64,000 nt of DNA from Methanothrix sp. (lineage in GTDB: Archaea > Halobacteriota > Methanosarcinia > Methanotrichales > Methanotrichaceae): NCBI RefSeq assembly GCF_016706325.1, contig NZ_JADJJX010000002.1, positions 248,001 to 312,000 on the forward strand, in the 5' to 3' direction. Numbering within the stretch: position 1 is the first letter of the stretch; each line of letters begins with the position of its first letter. Below the pieces are notes generated by a model. The model made no database searches. It was not told the origin of the DNA and saw only the letters and a program-made list of their open reading frames with translations. Of this stretch, positions 25,994 to 35,600 are shown one piece after another. A program made the position numbers and the translations under genes.

Positions 25994-27547
25994 TCAGAAG
26001 TCATATGCTATCCCTTCATCTGCCAATTTTACATTCTCAAAATTTTTGACAAACCACTCTCTTGATTCTGTATGAATTGGAACTAAATAATCTGGATCTA
26101 CTTGATCAATAATCCATTTAAGATCCTCGCAAGATACATGGCCAGAAGCATGAAATCGCTTATCAAAGGTTGGATAGTAATTACCACCATCTTTTTTCTC
26201 CACAGAAAACCCAACCGGATCTATCTTGAAATGATCCAGCCAATGCCAAAGCCGCACGAAATCGATCTCCATTTCCTCGCTGAACGCTTCGCAAGCAGAG
26301 TAGATGTAAGTGCCGCCATTCGGTTTTATATCGAGAAGATGTTTCATATCGAAGAATGAAAAGCAGAGAATAAAGTTATCGGGATTCTCTCGTATCGTTT
26401 CATGGTTAACATATTGATCAAAGAATATCGGTTGAACTACTTCTTGCTCCCACTTTCGCGACTTATTTCCAACCTCACTGTATACCCGCAAGGAATTCAT
26501 TTTGCCTGCATTATCGATGCAAGCAAGAGCCTGGAGCATGTAAATGTCCTTAGCTAACACTACAAGCTCTCTGCCCATCTTCTCTGCAATATTTTGGAAG
26601 GATTCAAGACGCTCAAAGTTCCGGGCGGAGAAATCTGCGATAATAAGGCCTGACGCAGACTCTACCTCGTCTCTGCAAGCTTCACATACGGACTTCTCTG
26701 ATGTTATTTCGTTATCTGGTGAATCATTCCGCCCGGCACGAGTTCCCTCTGTGATGAAGACAGATGCGTCTTTTGCCTTTTTAACAAAATCGCGAGTTGC
26801 GTCTCCATTCCTCCCGTGTAGCCTGAAGTCTCCTGTATATGCTACTGTAGTGTCTCCTTGCAGGATATAAGCGGTTGCCCCAAAGATGGAGTGATCCACA
26901 GGATGTGCTGAGATCTCGAATGGGTAGGCGTTATTATCATAGAAGCTGCATGTTCCAGGCTCCAATTTCTTTGCTCTCCTGCCGTCTTGTCCTGGCTTTC
27001 TTGATAGAAAGTTGGTCAACTCCTCGGATGGCTCCTTGGTGCAGCAGAAGTCTCTGCCCTGGTAGTTCATAGTGGCAACTGAAGAAAGATACAAACCCAT
27101 CTCATCGGACGGCTGCCTGGGAGAAAAATAAGCTGTCTCTGCTTCTAAGGATGTGCTGGCGGTATCCTGCATTCCTTTCATGATGGCTATGGTTTCCGGC
27201 GAAGCTACAACAGGAATATCTTTTCGAAGCATTCCGATGTTTCCGCAGTGATCCATATGGGCATGAGAGAGGAGAACAGCGGCAACATTTAATGAGGGGT
27301 ATTGGCTGATAGAAAGGTCGCTGGGAATGAGGTCCTGTCGATAGATATTGAGCTTAGGCACGAGGTCTAGATAAATGAGGTCATGGATACCGCGAGTATC
27401 ACGGTTCTTTAGGAACTCTTCGTAGAAGGCTCCATACTTCCCGAAGTTTTTCCCAAAATCCAGAAAAACTCCTTTACCTTTTTCTTCAAGATAGAGCTTG
27501 TTTCCTCCTATGCCATTGGCTCCGTCATAAACCGTAAGTGATACCAC
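25994..27547 (-). CDS. Beta-CASP metallo-beta-lactamase nuclease (RNase J/CPSF-like)
   Basis: 517 aa. Seen in order: HAHMDHCG zinc motif (about residue 95), a third-histidine region ISAHPVDHS, TGDFRLHG with the bridging Asp, a beta-CASP insert (FITEGTRAG, IIADFSARNFERLESF), HASGH and PIHTE towards the end, which are the last metal and catalytic histidines. This is a complete RNase J/CPSF-type layout, so it is probably an RNA or DNA nuclease. The GTG at 27547 has AGGAGG seven bases upstream. It begins 15 bases after the stop of a duplicated 3' end of the type IIG enzyme and ends before an mrr remnant, so it sits in a restriction cassette, suggesting a defence role (inference). Confidence 0.85.
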   Translation of the reverse strand: MVSLTVYDGANGIGGNKLYLEEKGKGVFLDFGKNFGKYGAFYEEFLKNRDTRGIHDLIYLDLVPKLNIYRQDLIPSDLSISQYPSLNVAAVLLSHAHMDHCGNIGMLRKDIPVVASPETIAIMKGMQDTASTSLEAETAYFSPRQPSDEMGLYLSSVATMNYQGRDFCCTKEPSEELTNFLSRKPGQDGRRAKKLEPGTCSFYDNNAYPFEISAHPVDHSIFGATAYILQGDTTVAYTGDFRLHGRNGDATRDFVKKAKDASVFITEGTRAGRNDSPDNEITSEKSVCEACRDEVESASGLIIADFSARNFERLESFQNIAEKMGRELVVLAKDIYMLQALACIDNAGKMNSLRVYSEVGNKSRKWEQEVVQPIFFDQYVNHETIRENPDNFILCFSFFDMKHLLDIKPNGGTYIYSACEAFSEEMEIDFVRLWHWLDHFKIDPVGFSVEKKDGGNYYPTFDKRFHASGHVSCEDLKWIIDQVDPDYLVPIHTESREWFVKNFENVKLADEGIAYDF

Positions 27548-27562
27548 TTTGTTTCCTCCTGA

Positions 27563-27790
27563 TTACTTCGTGCTGTCTTCAACTATCTTTTTTTCATCCT
27601 CCGTCAGCCCATAAAGCTCATAGACCAGGGCGTCTATCTGCCTGTCGGTGGCCTCGATCTGCCGCTGGAGGGCGATCTCGTCATGGGGGGTGCGGGCCTC
27701 ATGGAGCTGCTTGTGAAGGGCGAGCATCCGATCCACCAGGGAGACCAGCGGATCGTGGCGGGCGACATCGGCGGAATCGGTGCGATCAAT
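27563..27790 (-). pseudogene. 3' fragment of the type IIG enzyme (first)
   Basis: About 75 codons read DSADVARHDPLVSLVDRMLALHKQL and DEIALQRQIEATDRQIDALV, ending TEDEKKIVEDSTK and TAA. This is a near copy of the C-terminus of the intact enzyme at 32653-35763. Nothing of the upstream gene is present, so it is a duplicated end, joined at 27790 to unrelated sequence. It directly precedes the MBL gene. Confidence 0.85.
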
Positions 27791-27848
27791 TGATGAATTT
27801 AAAGATTACAGAATCTGCTTAATATTTGATGCATGCTCTCACTATATC

Positions 27849-28109
27849 TCATATTTCATAAGCATAATCATGATGATCAAAATTGACAAACCAGATTTCT
27901 GTGCCAACTGTTTTATAAATAACGATCCAATTTCCCACATGGCAACTCCGATAACCGGCTAAACTCTGGCTTAAAGTCTCTCCGATTTCGGGATTTTCCA
28001 GGATATCTCTGATCTTCTTTTGCACCCTATCCTTCAGGTCTCGGTTCTTCTTGGTCAGGCGCTTGAAGTTCTTATCGAAGCGGGGTGATGAACGCGGAAT
28101 GTACGCCAT
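27849..28109 (-). CDS. RelE-family toxin
   Basis: 86 aa with the RelE/Txe pattern: AYIPRSSPRFDKNFKRLTKKNRDLKDRVQKKIRDIL, then a strand-rich half with LAGYRSCHVGNWIVIYKT and WFVNFDHHDYAY. Length and spacing are normal. It follows its antitoxin by five bases. A truncated copy of the pair exists at 25.3 kb. Confidence 0.87.
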   Translation of the reverse strand: MAYIPRSSPRFDKNFKRLTKKNRDLKDRVQKKIRDILENPEIGETLSQSLAGYRSCHVGNWIVIYKTVGTEIWFVNFDHHDYAYEI

Positions 28110-28114
28110 CGAAC

Positions 28115-28279
28115 CTAAAGTTTCTCTAGATGATCTATAAACTCATCTGCATTGCGAAATCGCTTTCCTAAACCTGCTCTGATCTCAGACTCTCCCTCCA
28201 GGGTGCCTGCCACTATTCTTGGATTCTCCTCTGGCGGTACTGCTTTCTTTCCAGGCATCTCGGCAACTTTCGCATTCAT
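28115..28279 (-). CDS. Antitoxin of the RelE module
   Basis: 54 aa: begins MNAKVAEMPGKKAVPPEENP, has the acidic middle TLEGESEIRAG and ends FRNADEFIDHLEKL. Small, charged, no obvious DNA-binding motif, as in many archaeal antitoxins. Upstream of the toxin on the same strand with a five-base gap; the pair lies immediately after the mrr remnant copy D. Confidence 0.75.
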   Translation of the reverse strand: MNAKVAEMPGKKAVPPEENPRIVAGTLEGESEIRAGLGKRFRNADEFIDHLEKL

Positions 28280-28338
28280 CTATCTAATCTTCAATCCAAT
28301 TCGTTAAGCATTTTTCGGTGCTGATGCTAAGGGCTCCA

Positions 28339-29465
28339 CTATGATTCCTCTTCAAAATGGTCCGCATCCAGCCTGTTGATCTCATAGGTCACCTCAACAG
28401 TCACACCAATCCCATAGTCTATCATAAGCTCTGCAAGCTTCTCCCCGTCGATCAGCACGATCTTCTTCTCGATCCTGGTGACATAATCGAGTGCATCCAG
28501 GCTAAATTGGGATGTCGTGATCAGCACACCTTTTCTGGTTTTATCCCTATCCCCCTCCAGGCTGCCGGCAAAGGCCTGCACCACCTCTCTGCCACAGTGG
28601 CCTTTCATCTATTGGCCTGCAGATAGATGTCCTCCAAACCGAGCCGGTCCTCTTTGATGATGCCATCGATTCCGCCATCGCCGCTTCCACCCGCTTCCCC
28701 CCGCTTCTCCGGCGTCCTTGAGAGAGTCGCCATAGCCCATGGCCACCAACAGCTCCACCACCAGATGCTCAAAAAGGAATATTTTAATGCAAAAATTCTC
28801 CCGGCGGGCTCAGGCCAAGCTTGAACTGAGCTTAAAGAAATTCAAGCCGTTATTATGGCTAATTAAATCAACGCAAGCTATTTTTTTACTGGGAGACGCG
28901 AGTCGGGCTCCGGCCCTCCCGCGCTAGTGCCCTGGGCCCCTCAACGCCGGGGTGGCTTGGATACAATTGAGGCCGGCCGTTGATGGGTGTCGATATACTG
29001 GAAATAATATTCTCCAGCCGGGCCAGGTGAAGATGAAGGCTTGCCCAAAGTCCAGTCCATCGCCCTTATTCTTCCATCGGCAGGGTCGTGTCCACCACCT
29101 GGCCTACCTGCCACTCTTGGCTTGTGTGTCCACCACACCTCCCCCGGCGGGGATCGTACTTCAGGTGAGATACTGTGCCTTTGGAAGAACAGATTTCTGC
29201 TACGGCATCTCATGATCTCTCGTGGGGTTCGAGCTGCATCGATGCCTGGATCATCGTGATTCTCACTTTGTCTTGATGGCCGGCGAAACTGGCAGAATTC
29301 TGGGTCGCCATTTCAAGATATCTCGCCTTTCTCAGGTTGACGTTGGCCCAGGCGATGCGGTTGTCAAACCGGGTCTGTCTTCCGCTGGGGAGCATCTCCC
29401 TTCGATCGGATTCGGTTATACTGAAATGGCGGGTGAGGGCATCTTTTGCCTCTCTTTGGTTGTGC
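28339..29465 (-). pseudogene. mrr: mrr remnant, copy D (most complete)
   Basis: Pieces in order on the minus strand: REAKDALTRHFSITESDRRE and MLPSGRQTRFDNRIAWA (29465-29300, winged-helix domain), a non-homologous repeat block (29010-28795), FEHLVVELLAMGYGDSLKDAG (about 28780-28710), the IIKEDRLGLEDIYLQA stretch, and an open C-terminal 89 codons (28608-28339) with GREVVQAFAGSLEG, RKGVLITTSQFS, VLIDGEKLAELMIDYG. Frameshifts and the inserted block prevent a full product. Mrr is a type IV enzyme that cleaves modified DNA. Confidence 0.8.
28795..29016 (-). repeat. Dispersed repeat segment, copy D
   Basis: Bordered by ATTCTCCCGGCGGGCTCAG (28795) and ATTCTCCAGCCGGGCCAG (29009), 214 bp apart. Contains the same TTATTATGGCTAAT block, T7 tract and GGGCTCCGGCCC as the other copies, with small losses. 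Confidence 0.85.
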
Positions 29466-29471
29466 AGGCCT

Positions 29472-29543
29472 TCTGGAGATGCTTATTGAGGGTGAGCATT
29501 CGATCCACCAGGGAGACTAGCGAATCGTGGTCAGCAGATTCCT
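29472..29543 (-). pseudogene. 3' fragment of the type IIG enzyme (second)
   Basis: Twenty-four codons, ESADHDSLVSLVDRML.LNKHLQK, match the C-terminal region of the intact type IIG enzyme. The fragment then runs directly into the mrr N-terminal sequence at about 29465, so here the enzyme end and mrr are joined with nothing between. Confidence 0.75.
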
Positions 29544-29556
29544 TGACTTCGGGATT

Positions 29557-30000
29557 TTATGTGCCTATCACTTCAAGAAAATCTACTCGCTTGAAATCAG
29601 AATCGAAGGTTGCTATCTTGGCTATCTCGTGATATTTGCATGAAGCTGCAATTGCTGCATCTGCGGGCAATAGTTTGTAATTCCTTATCATATCGAGAAT
29701 CATGGCTGGATCACCAGGAGGTGATATAACCCCTATTTGCATACTTTCTAAAAACGAAACCAATCCCTCTAAGAAATTAATTGATTCCTCATTCAGCCCT
29801 TTCTTTAGCTCGTCTCGAAGCTTGAAACCCCTGCAGCCATATATGATAGATAGGCCTACATAAGCTGATTCCTCGAAAATTCCCACTGTAATAAACATCT
29901 CTTCTTCTTTCAGAAGCTCGAATGCCGACCTTGCTTGACCTATTTTTTCAGAACGGTTTAGAATGGTTATTATTATATTGGTATCGATCAGTACAGCCAG
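29557..30000 (-). CDS. PIN-domain toxin (VapC-like), unusual start
   Basis: About 147 aa if begun at CTG 30000. The first strand VLIDTNIII carries the conserved Asp; later acidic residues are in ILDMIRNYKLLPADAAIAASC and IATFDSDFKRV, the usual PIN metal site for RNA cleavage. The first ATG in frame (29898) would remove the catalytic DTN strand, and no ATG, GTG or TTG lies between it and the antitoxin, so the gene must use CTG, another rare codon, or coupled re-initiation inside the antitoxin end, which it overlaps by 13 bases. Confidence 0.75.
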   Translation of the reverse strand: MAVLIDTNIIITILNRSEKIGQARSAFELLKEEEMFITVGIFEESAYVGLSIIYGCRGFKLRDELKKGLNEESINFLEGLVSFLESMQIGVISPPGDPAMILDMIRNYKLLPADAAIAASCKYHEIAKIATFDSDFKRVDFLEVIGT

Positions 30001-30278
30001 TTGTCTTCCTCCAGATCTAAAATCTCTTCAGATGTAAGCGATTTGCTTGGCTTTAATATGCCTATATAGCTCTCCAGAATTGTCATCCTATCTTTTTTAA
30101 GACGTCTCTCTGCATTCTTCATGTCTCTCAATGACTCCGAAGCGATTTCTTTCTTAAGCTCCGGTTTTTTCATAAGAAGAGCCTCGATAGCATCAGATAT
30201 AACTTCCTCTCTGGAGCTGTAGCGCTTTGATCTGATTAATGATTTTATCTCGTCTTCGGTGGAAGCCACAGTGATCAA
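29988..30278 (-). CDS. Antitoxin for the PIN toxin
   Basis: 96 aa. N-terminal half (SLIRSKRYSSREEVISDAIEALLMKKPELKKEI) looks like a ribbon-helix-helix antitoxin; the C-terminal half is a charged helix ending SEEILDLEEDNWLY that would cover the PIN active site. Overlaps the toxin gene by 13 bases, so production is coupled. Starts 24 bases before the toxin-free repeat region. Confidence 0.75.
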   Translation of the reverse strand: MITVASTEDEIKSLIRSKRYSSREEVISDAIEALLMKKPELKKEIASESLRDMKNAERRLKKDRMTILESYIGILKPSKSLTSEEILDLEEDNWLY

Positions 30279-30690
30279 TTCTAGGTTAATGATTTAAAGG
30301 TATTTCAAACTATCTTAAAGGTAATCTGGATTGAGCTAGCAGACAACGGATATTATGTAGCGCCCTTTTGGCCGTGCGGGCCTCCATGCTCCCATAACAC
30401 CGCGTCCGCGAGGAACAAACTATGCTGCTTTGCTCTTTATTCCTGGGCTGATTCGGATAATATCCAGACAGAATCGCCCTGAAGGGCAAATGCTCTAATC
30501 CAGTTCAACCGTATGCAACTAAAGTATCCGAAGCCCGCCTGGTGTCCAGCCTGCTGATACCAGCAGCGTACGAGGCCCCGAAGGGCAATCTCGCGGGCGT
30601 TCAGTAGGAATGTGCTGAAGTTAATGCTGAAAACCGAGCAATGTGTGAGGAGGCACATTGATTGTCTTCTTTCTGCCTGACCTGCGACGC
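30279..30690. other. Gene-free 400 bp, origin unknown
   Basis: Between the antitoxin and mrr copy E. The part 30355-30660 is GC-richer than its neighbours and has no match elsewhere in the window. A 73-codon open frame on the minus strand has no ribosome site or recognised family, so I do not call it. It may be a remnant of an inserted element. Confidence 0.4.
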
Positions 30691-30693
30691 CAG

Positions 30694-31457
30694 ATCATAA
30701 TTCCTCCTCAAAGTAGTCTGCATCCAGCCGTTTGATCTCATAGCTCACGTCAGAGGCCACGCCAATCCCATAGTCTATCTGCAAGCTTTTCCCCGTCGAT
30801 CAGCACGATCTTCTTCTCGATCCTGGTAACGTAATCCAGTGCATCCGCTGAATTGGGATGTGGTGATCAGCACCCCTTTTCTGGCTCTATGCCCCTCCAG
30901 GCTGCCAGCAAAGGCCTGCACCACCTGCCTGCCAACAGTTACCTACCATCTCCTGGCCTGCAGATAGATGGCATCCGAACCGAGCCGCTCCTCTTTGATG
31001 ATGCCATCGATTCTGCCATCGCCGCTTCCCCCCACCGCCTCTCCAGCATCTTTGCGAGAGCCTCCATAGCCTGTAGCCAGCAGCGCCACCACAAGATGCT
31101 CAAAGAGTAATATTCTAATGCAAAAATTCTCCAGGCGGGCTGAGACAATAGTTTAAACACCAGGCTGCTATATGACTAATTCAAAACCACACAGATTGTT
31201 TTTTACTGGGCGCCGCGAGTCGGGCCTCCGGCCCTCCCGCGGGAGCGCTCTGGGCCCCTCAACGCCGGGGAGGCTTGGATACAAACAAGGGAGGCCGTTA
31301 ATGGGTATTGATATATTGGAGATAATATTCTCCAGCCGGGCCGAATTGAACTGTGGTCTCGCCCGTAGATCCAGTCCATCGTCCTTATTCTTCCACCAGT
31401 AGCGAACTGTAGCAGTGGCAGCATGAAGCTCTGATAATCAGGAACTGCCATTATCAT
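30694..31457 (-). pseudogene. mrr: mrr remnant, copy E
   Basis: The true mrr N-terminus is visible here: MAVPDYQSFMLPLLQFATGG at 31451-31390, followed by a deletion, the repeat block, FEHLVVALLATGYGGSRKDAG-like sequence at 31105-31040, and the C-terminal DALDYVTRIEKKIVLIDGEKL and VSYEIKRLDADYFEEEL to a stop near 30694. Frameshifts break it. It starts 46 bases after the nuclease gene at 31503, in the same direction as the type IIG operon. Confidence 0.78.
31126..31334 (-). repeat. Dispersed repeat segment, copy E
   Basis: Bordered by ATTCTCCAGGCGGGCTGAG (31126) and ATTCTCCAGCCGGGCCGA (31327), 201 bp apart. The T tract and GGGCCTCCGGCCC palindrome are kept; the A/T-rich part has diverged. Confidence 0.8.
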
Positions 31458-31502
31458 ACCTCATGATTTGAATAAGTTATTCTTGAGGACATGCAAACCT
31501 TC

Positions 31503-32618
31503 TTATTTACCGTCAATTGATCCAAAATCCTCACTAAAATTCTCTGCAATCCTGGTTATCCTTTCCAGGATTAACTCAATTACATCATTGGCCTTATCAA
31601 GCGTCTGGATATCTAATGTCGAGGTGAGAGTTTTCTTGCCGGTTTCCTTGAAAATGCCCGTGGACAATAATTGCCGACGCAGATCTTCCGCTAATTTTTC
31701 TGATATTGGGAGTTGGGCGAAATAGAAATAGAATGCGCCCTTTGGTGAACAATATATTACGCTTGCATACTTATTGAAAAAAGGAAAATACTTCCGCACA
31801 GAAAAGCCTGTTTTGGCCCAGTAAATCGAAAATATCTTTTCATTCGCCTGCTCTATCACCTTTTGGAAAAATGGTGCAAATTCACTCGGACATTTTTCCA
31901 TGAATCCTTTTTCAGTGAGAACAGCTCCCTTTGCAGGCTTCTTATCCACAGGGCTCATTCCTATAACTCTGGGCACCATTGCCTTTTGTCCTTCTCCAAG
32001 ATACTGCTTGATCTCGACAATAAGCACCTCAACATCCTTCATCTGCCTATTGAGAAATTCCACCAATCTTCGCAGTTCCTTTGGAGGATTATCGGTAACA
32101 AAAAGTAGCCTAACTTTATCGAATCGAAGATTTTCCTCAACCTGTTTCCAATACTCCTCAACATCGCCCTCATCTGAACCGAGCAGCCGCTTTATCTCCT
32201 CGTCAAGAGATTTGCTGCGATTGCCCGCCGTTTCAGCTGCAGCTTGACGGAGCCGGTCAATGCTCCAATACTCGATTCCGTTGGCAGCATAGTCGAGCAT
32301 TTGGGCCACAATCTCCCTGCGAGCCTGTGTATTCGAAGATCGCTTGCACTCAACGAACGTGGGTATTCCATCCTGATCAAGGAATAAATGATCCAGACTC
32401 CAGCGATCAGCTTCAGCAATACCACCTGGTACTCCCAATTCGCGCGTGACAAGCAACCATTGGCGAGGATTCTCTGGATCTATCTGGTCCCCGGGCAAAA
32501 GATCAGGATAGCGAGCAAGCAAAATCTGCAGGTTTTCTTCAGTTACGAAAGGTGTCTCAACCATTTGCATCAGCCGATCTCCGTCATCATCCACAAGAAA
32601 TATTTTTGCATTACTCAT
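31503..32618 (-). CDS. PD-(D/E)XK nuclease-fold protein
   Basis: 371 aa. Residues about 75-110 carry the nuclease core: SLDHLFLDQDGIPTFVECKRSSNTQARREIVAQMLDYA, with Asp, Glu and Lys in the D...ExK order. The second half is alpha/beta and basic with no recognised domain. Proteins with this start (AKIFLVDDDG...LLARYPDLLPGDQI) are common near restriction genes but not characterised. An ATG at 32633 is also open; ATG 32618 has GAGAGG seven bases upstream. It follows the type IIG gene by 34 bases and is followed by mrr copy E, so the three probably formed one operon. Confidence 0.78.
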   Translation of the reverse strand: MSNAKIFLVDDDGDRLMQMVETPFVTEENLQILLARYPDLLPGDQIDPENPRQWLLVTRELGVPGGIAEADRWSLDHLFLDQDGIPTFVECKRSSNTQARREIVAQMLDYAANGIEYWSIDRLRQAAAETAGNRSKSLDEEIKRLLGSDEGDVEEYWKQVEENLRFDKVRLLFVTDNPPKELRRLVEFLNRQMKDVEVLIVEIKQYLGEGQKAMVPRVIGMSPVDKKPAKGAVLTEKGFMEKCPSEFAPFFQKVIEQANEKIFSIYWAKTGFSVRKYFPFFNKYASVIYCSPKGAFYFYFAQLPISEKLAEDLRRQLLSTGIFKETGKKTLTSTLDIQTLDKANDVIELILERITRIAENFSEDFGSIDGK

Positions 32619-32652
32619 CTTGCATCCTCTCATTAATCTAAACTTTTAGATC

Positions 32653-35600
32653 TCATCTGGCTTGAGATTGTACCCCTTCCACAATCCTGATCTCCTCCTC
32701 CGTCAGCCCATAAAGCTCATAGACCAGAGCATCTATCTGCCTGTCGGTGGCCTCGATCTGCCGCTGGAGGGCGATCTCGTCATGGGGGGTGCGGGCCTCC
32801 TGGAGCTGCTTGTGAAGGGCGAGCATTCGCTCCACCAGGGAGACTAGCGAATCGTGGCGGGCGACATCGGCGGGGTCTGAAAAATCGATGGTGCGGATGG
32901 GTATTTGCGAAACATACATCGGCTTGTACTCAAAGTAGCCTCCCTGTTTAGTGGAGGAGATTGAATGGATAATGATATCCGCCACTTTTGAACTTAATAT
33001 ACCCAATAGATAAAGATCATCTGTGGGAATGATCGAAGTCTTATCGTTTGAGTAAATTCCCAATCGATCATAGGCATAAGATGCCGTTCTCACAATGGCA
33101 GGAACTATAATTTTTGGCTTTTCAAACTCTTCGTAGTAGTTAATCGTATCCTGAATTTCGTACCACTTATATGCTCCTGGTTTTCTTCCACTCCATGCTC
33201 CGCCCTTCCAGTCTTTTGGCCTTGGCTGGAGCCTCTGCTTGAATTGACTCAGGTATTTCTTGATTGCCGGATAATCATCAATGCTTATTCCGTGCCTGGT
33301 GAAAATCAGATACTTATCACCGATTGGTTGTCGGTATCTCTTGATATCCCTGCCTGCCAGGAAGGGCTTGATCAGCTCAGCGCTCTTCGGATCTTCCGCT
33401 ATCAGTCGCTCTCGTGTTTGGGCATCGATTACAAAGGCTTCATTGAGGCCAGTCTTGATGCCATAGTAGATCTTTCCCCCAACATACTCGCCCAGGGGCA
33501 CGCCCTTACCCTTCAGCTTGTCCAGCAGGGCCTGTGTGGCTTCATCTGCCAGCGACCAGCCGGAATCATCAAGAGTCAATTGATTAACTTTGTAGCTGTT
33601 CTCATTGACGTATTCGCCCAAATCATTGAATCCCAATGTCTTGACCTGCGTTGCCTGGAAGCTCGCCTGAGGTGGCCTCCTGACAATGCGTATTATGCAT
33701 GGATAGGTGGTCGCCCCAAGGAATACGGGCAGATCTCCAAAATCGATTATCTCCTCAATGCACTGCTCTTTTAGCCATCTCCTCAAGGGCAGGCCGTAGT
33801 TCGCTCTCATCCACTTGTTGGCCACGATGTAAGAGAAGATGCCCCCTTCCAAAAGGAGAGAGACGCCACGCTCCATGAAGTATGCATACAGGTCTGCCGT
33901 CCCCTGATAGACCTGGAAATGCTTCTGGAAATAGCCTTTGAACTCTCCTAAACTCTCCTGCCGGACATAAGGCGGATTGCCTATCACCACATCAAATCCG
34001 CCCCTGGAGAATACCTCCGGATACTCCGCTCTCCAGTCAAAGGGATTGATCCTCTCGATCTCCTTCTGCCCCAGATTCGGATTGTCCTCCAGGATGTCCC
34101 AGCCGATCAATGAATTGCCGCACTTGATATTCCTGCTCAAATCCGGCAGCGCCCTCTCCGAAAAGAGGGTGAGCTGCTTGGAGATCGTCTCCTCATTCTC
34201 CCCCTCCAGCACCTTCAGGAGAAGCGAGAGCTTGGTCACCTCCACCGCCTGGCGGTCGATGTCCACTCCATAGATGTTGTTCAGGAGAATCCTCTTCTTC
34301 TCGGCGGTGGTCAGCCTCCACTCCCCGCCCCGGCCCTGAAAGATGGGCAGCTCCGGCCCCTTCTCCTTCTTCCTGCCCTTACTCGCCCCCTCATTTCCCG
34401 GCAGCATATGCCTTATCTGGACGGACGAGGGCCGAAATCCGCTCTGCAGCAACGGCACAAGCTTCTGCCCGTACCACTCTCTATGCCAGTCCAGAAGATG
34501 CTGGTAGGCCACAATCAGAAAGGAGCCCGAGCCGCAGGCCGGATCAAGGACGCTGATCTTCGACGCATCGGAGGGCGTCTTATCCTCCAGGGCCGGGCCC
34601 AGTGTGTTTTTCACAATATAGTCCACGATATAGGACGGGGTGTACTTGACCCCGCCCGCTTTTTTCACCTCGGGCTTGTCCTCCACCACCGCCCGGTGGC
34701 CGTCGGTGAGGCGAATGACCTTTCCTAAAAACTGTTCATAGACCTGGCCTAAGATCTCCGCCGGCAGGACAGAGAACTCATAAGGGCTGTCCGGATAGTA
34801 GAGCCGCCGGATAATGTCTTTTAAAGGTTTGTCATCGATATTCAGCCGCAGGCTGAGGGTATCCGGATTCTCCCTACCCTCCTCCTTCTCGAAATGGAAG
34901 ATGCTTGAATTATAGCGCTCGTCCGCCCGCCTGAACAGCTCACAGAGCCTGGGGTAGACCCTCTCCCCTGAGAGGAGGTCCTCCATCTTCATCAACTTCT
35001 CAATTCCCCGGTCCTCACAGATCCGCAGGAAGATGATGCGGTTGACAGTCGCCTGGACGACATAGTTGAGGTCTTTGGTGTCAAGCTCCGGATTTCGCAG
35101 GGCGATATTCCTGGCCAGGACCTCCCTCCAGCCGGCGATCTCCTCCAGGAAGGCAGAGTCCACCTGGGCGGTTCCTCTCTTTCCCCTTTTATCTTGAGCA
35201 TACCTGTCAAAAGAGCCCTTGAGGATGGCGTTCTTGGAGAATATGGCCTCGATCTCGTCCCACTGCTCCAGGTAGTCTTCGTAGGTCAGATAGAGTATCC
35301 GCCCTTTGGAGGGCTTATCCCTTTTATCCGGCTTTATGGTGCAGTCGTAGACCGAGAACTCCTCGAAGTCAGTGAGAATGGACAGGGGCAGCTTTGCCGT
35401 CCAGGCATAGCGCCGCAGCTGGAAGGCGGGGTAGATGTCCTCTTTTATGTCCACCGAGGGCTTCTTGGTCTCCAAAAAGAACTTGCGCTGGCCGCCGATG
35501 CGAAAAGAGTAATCCGGAGCCCTGGTGGTGCCGCCCACCTTGATGGCGTCCTCGTGGATCACATCCTTGTAGGCCTCGGCAAATCCCTGCTCGTTATCGA

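Noticed and set aside
30437..30658. 73-codon open frame on the minus strand
   Set aside because: No start signals and odd composition; surrounded by decayed DNA.
21912..31457. CRISPR array
   Set aside because: The repeats are few, long and irregularly spaced, and no cas genes are near.
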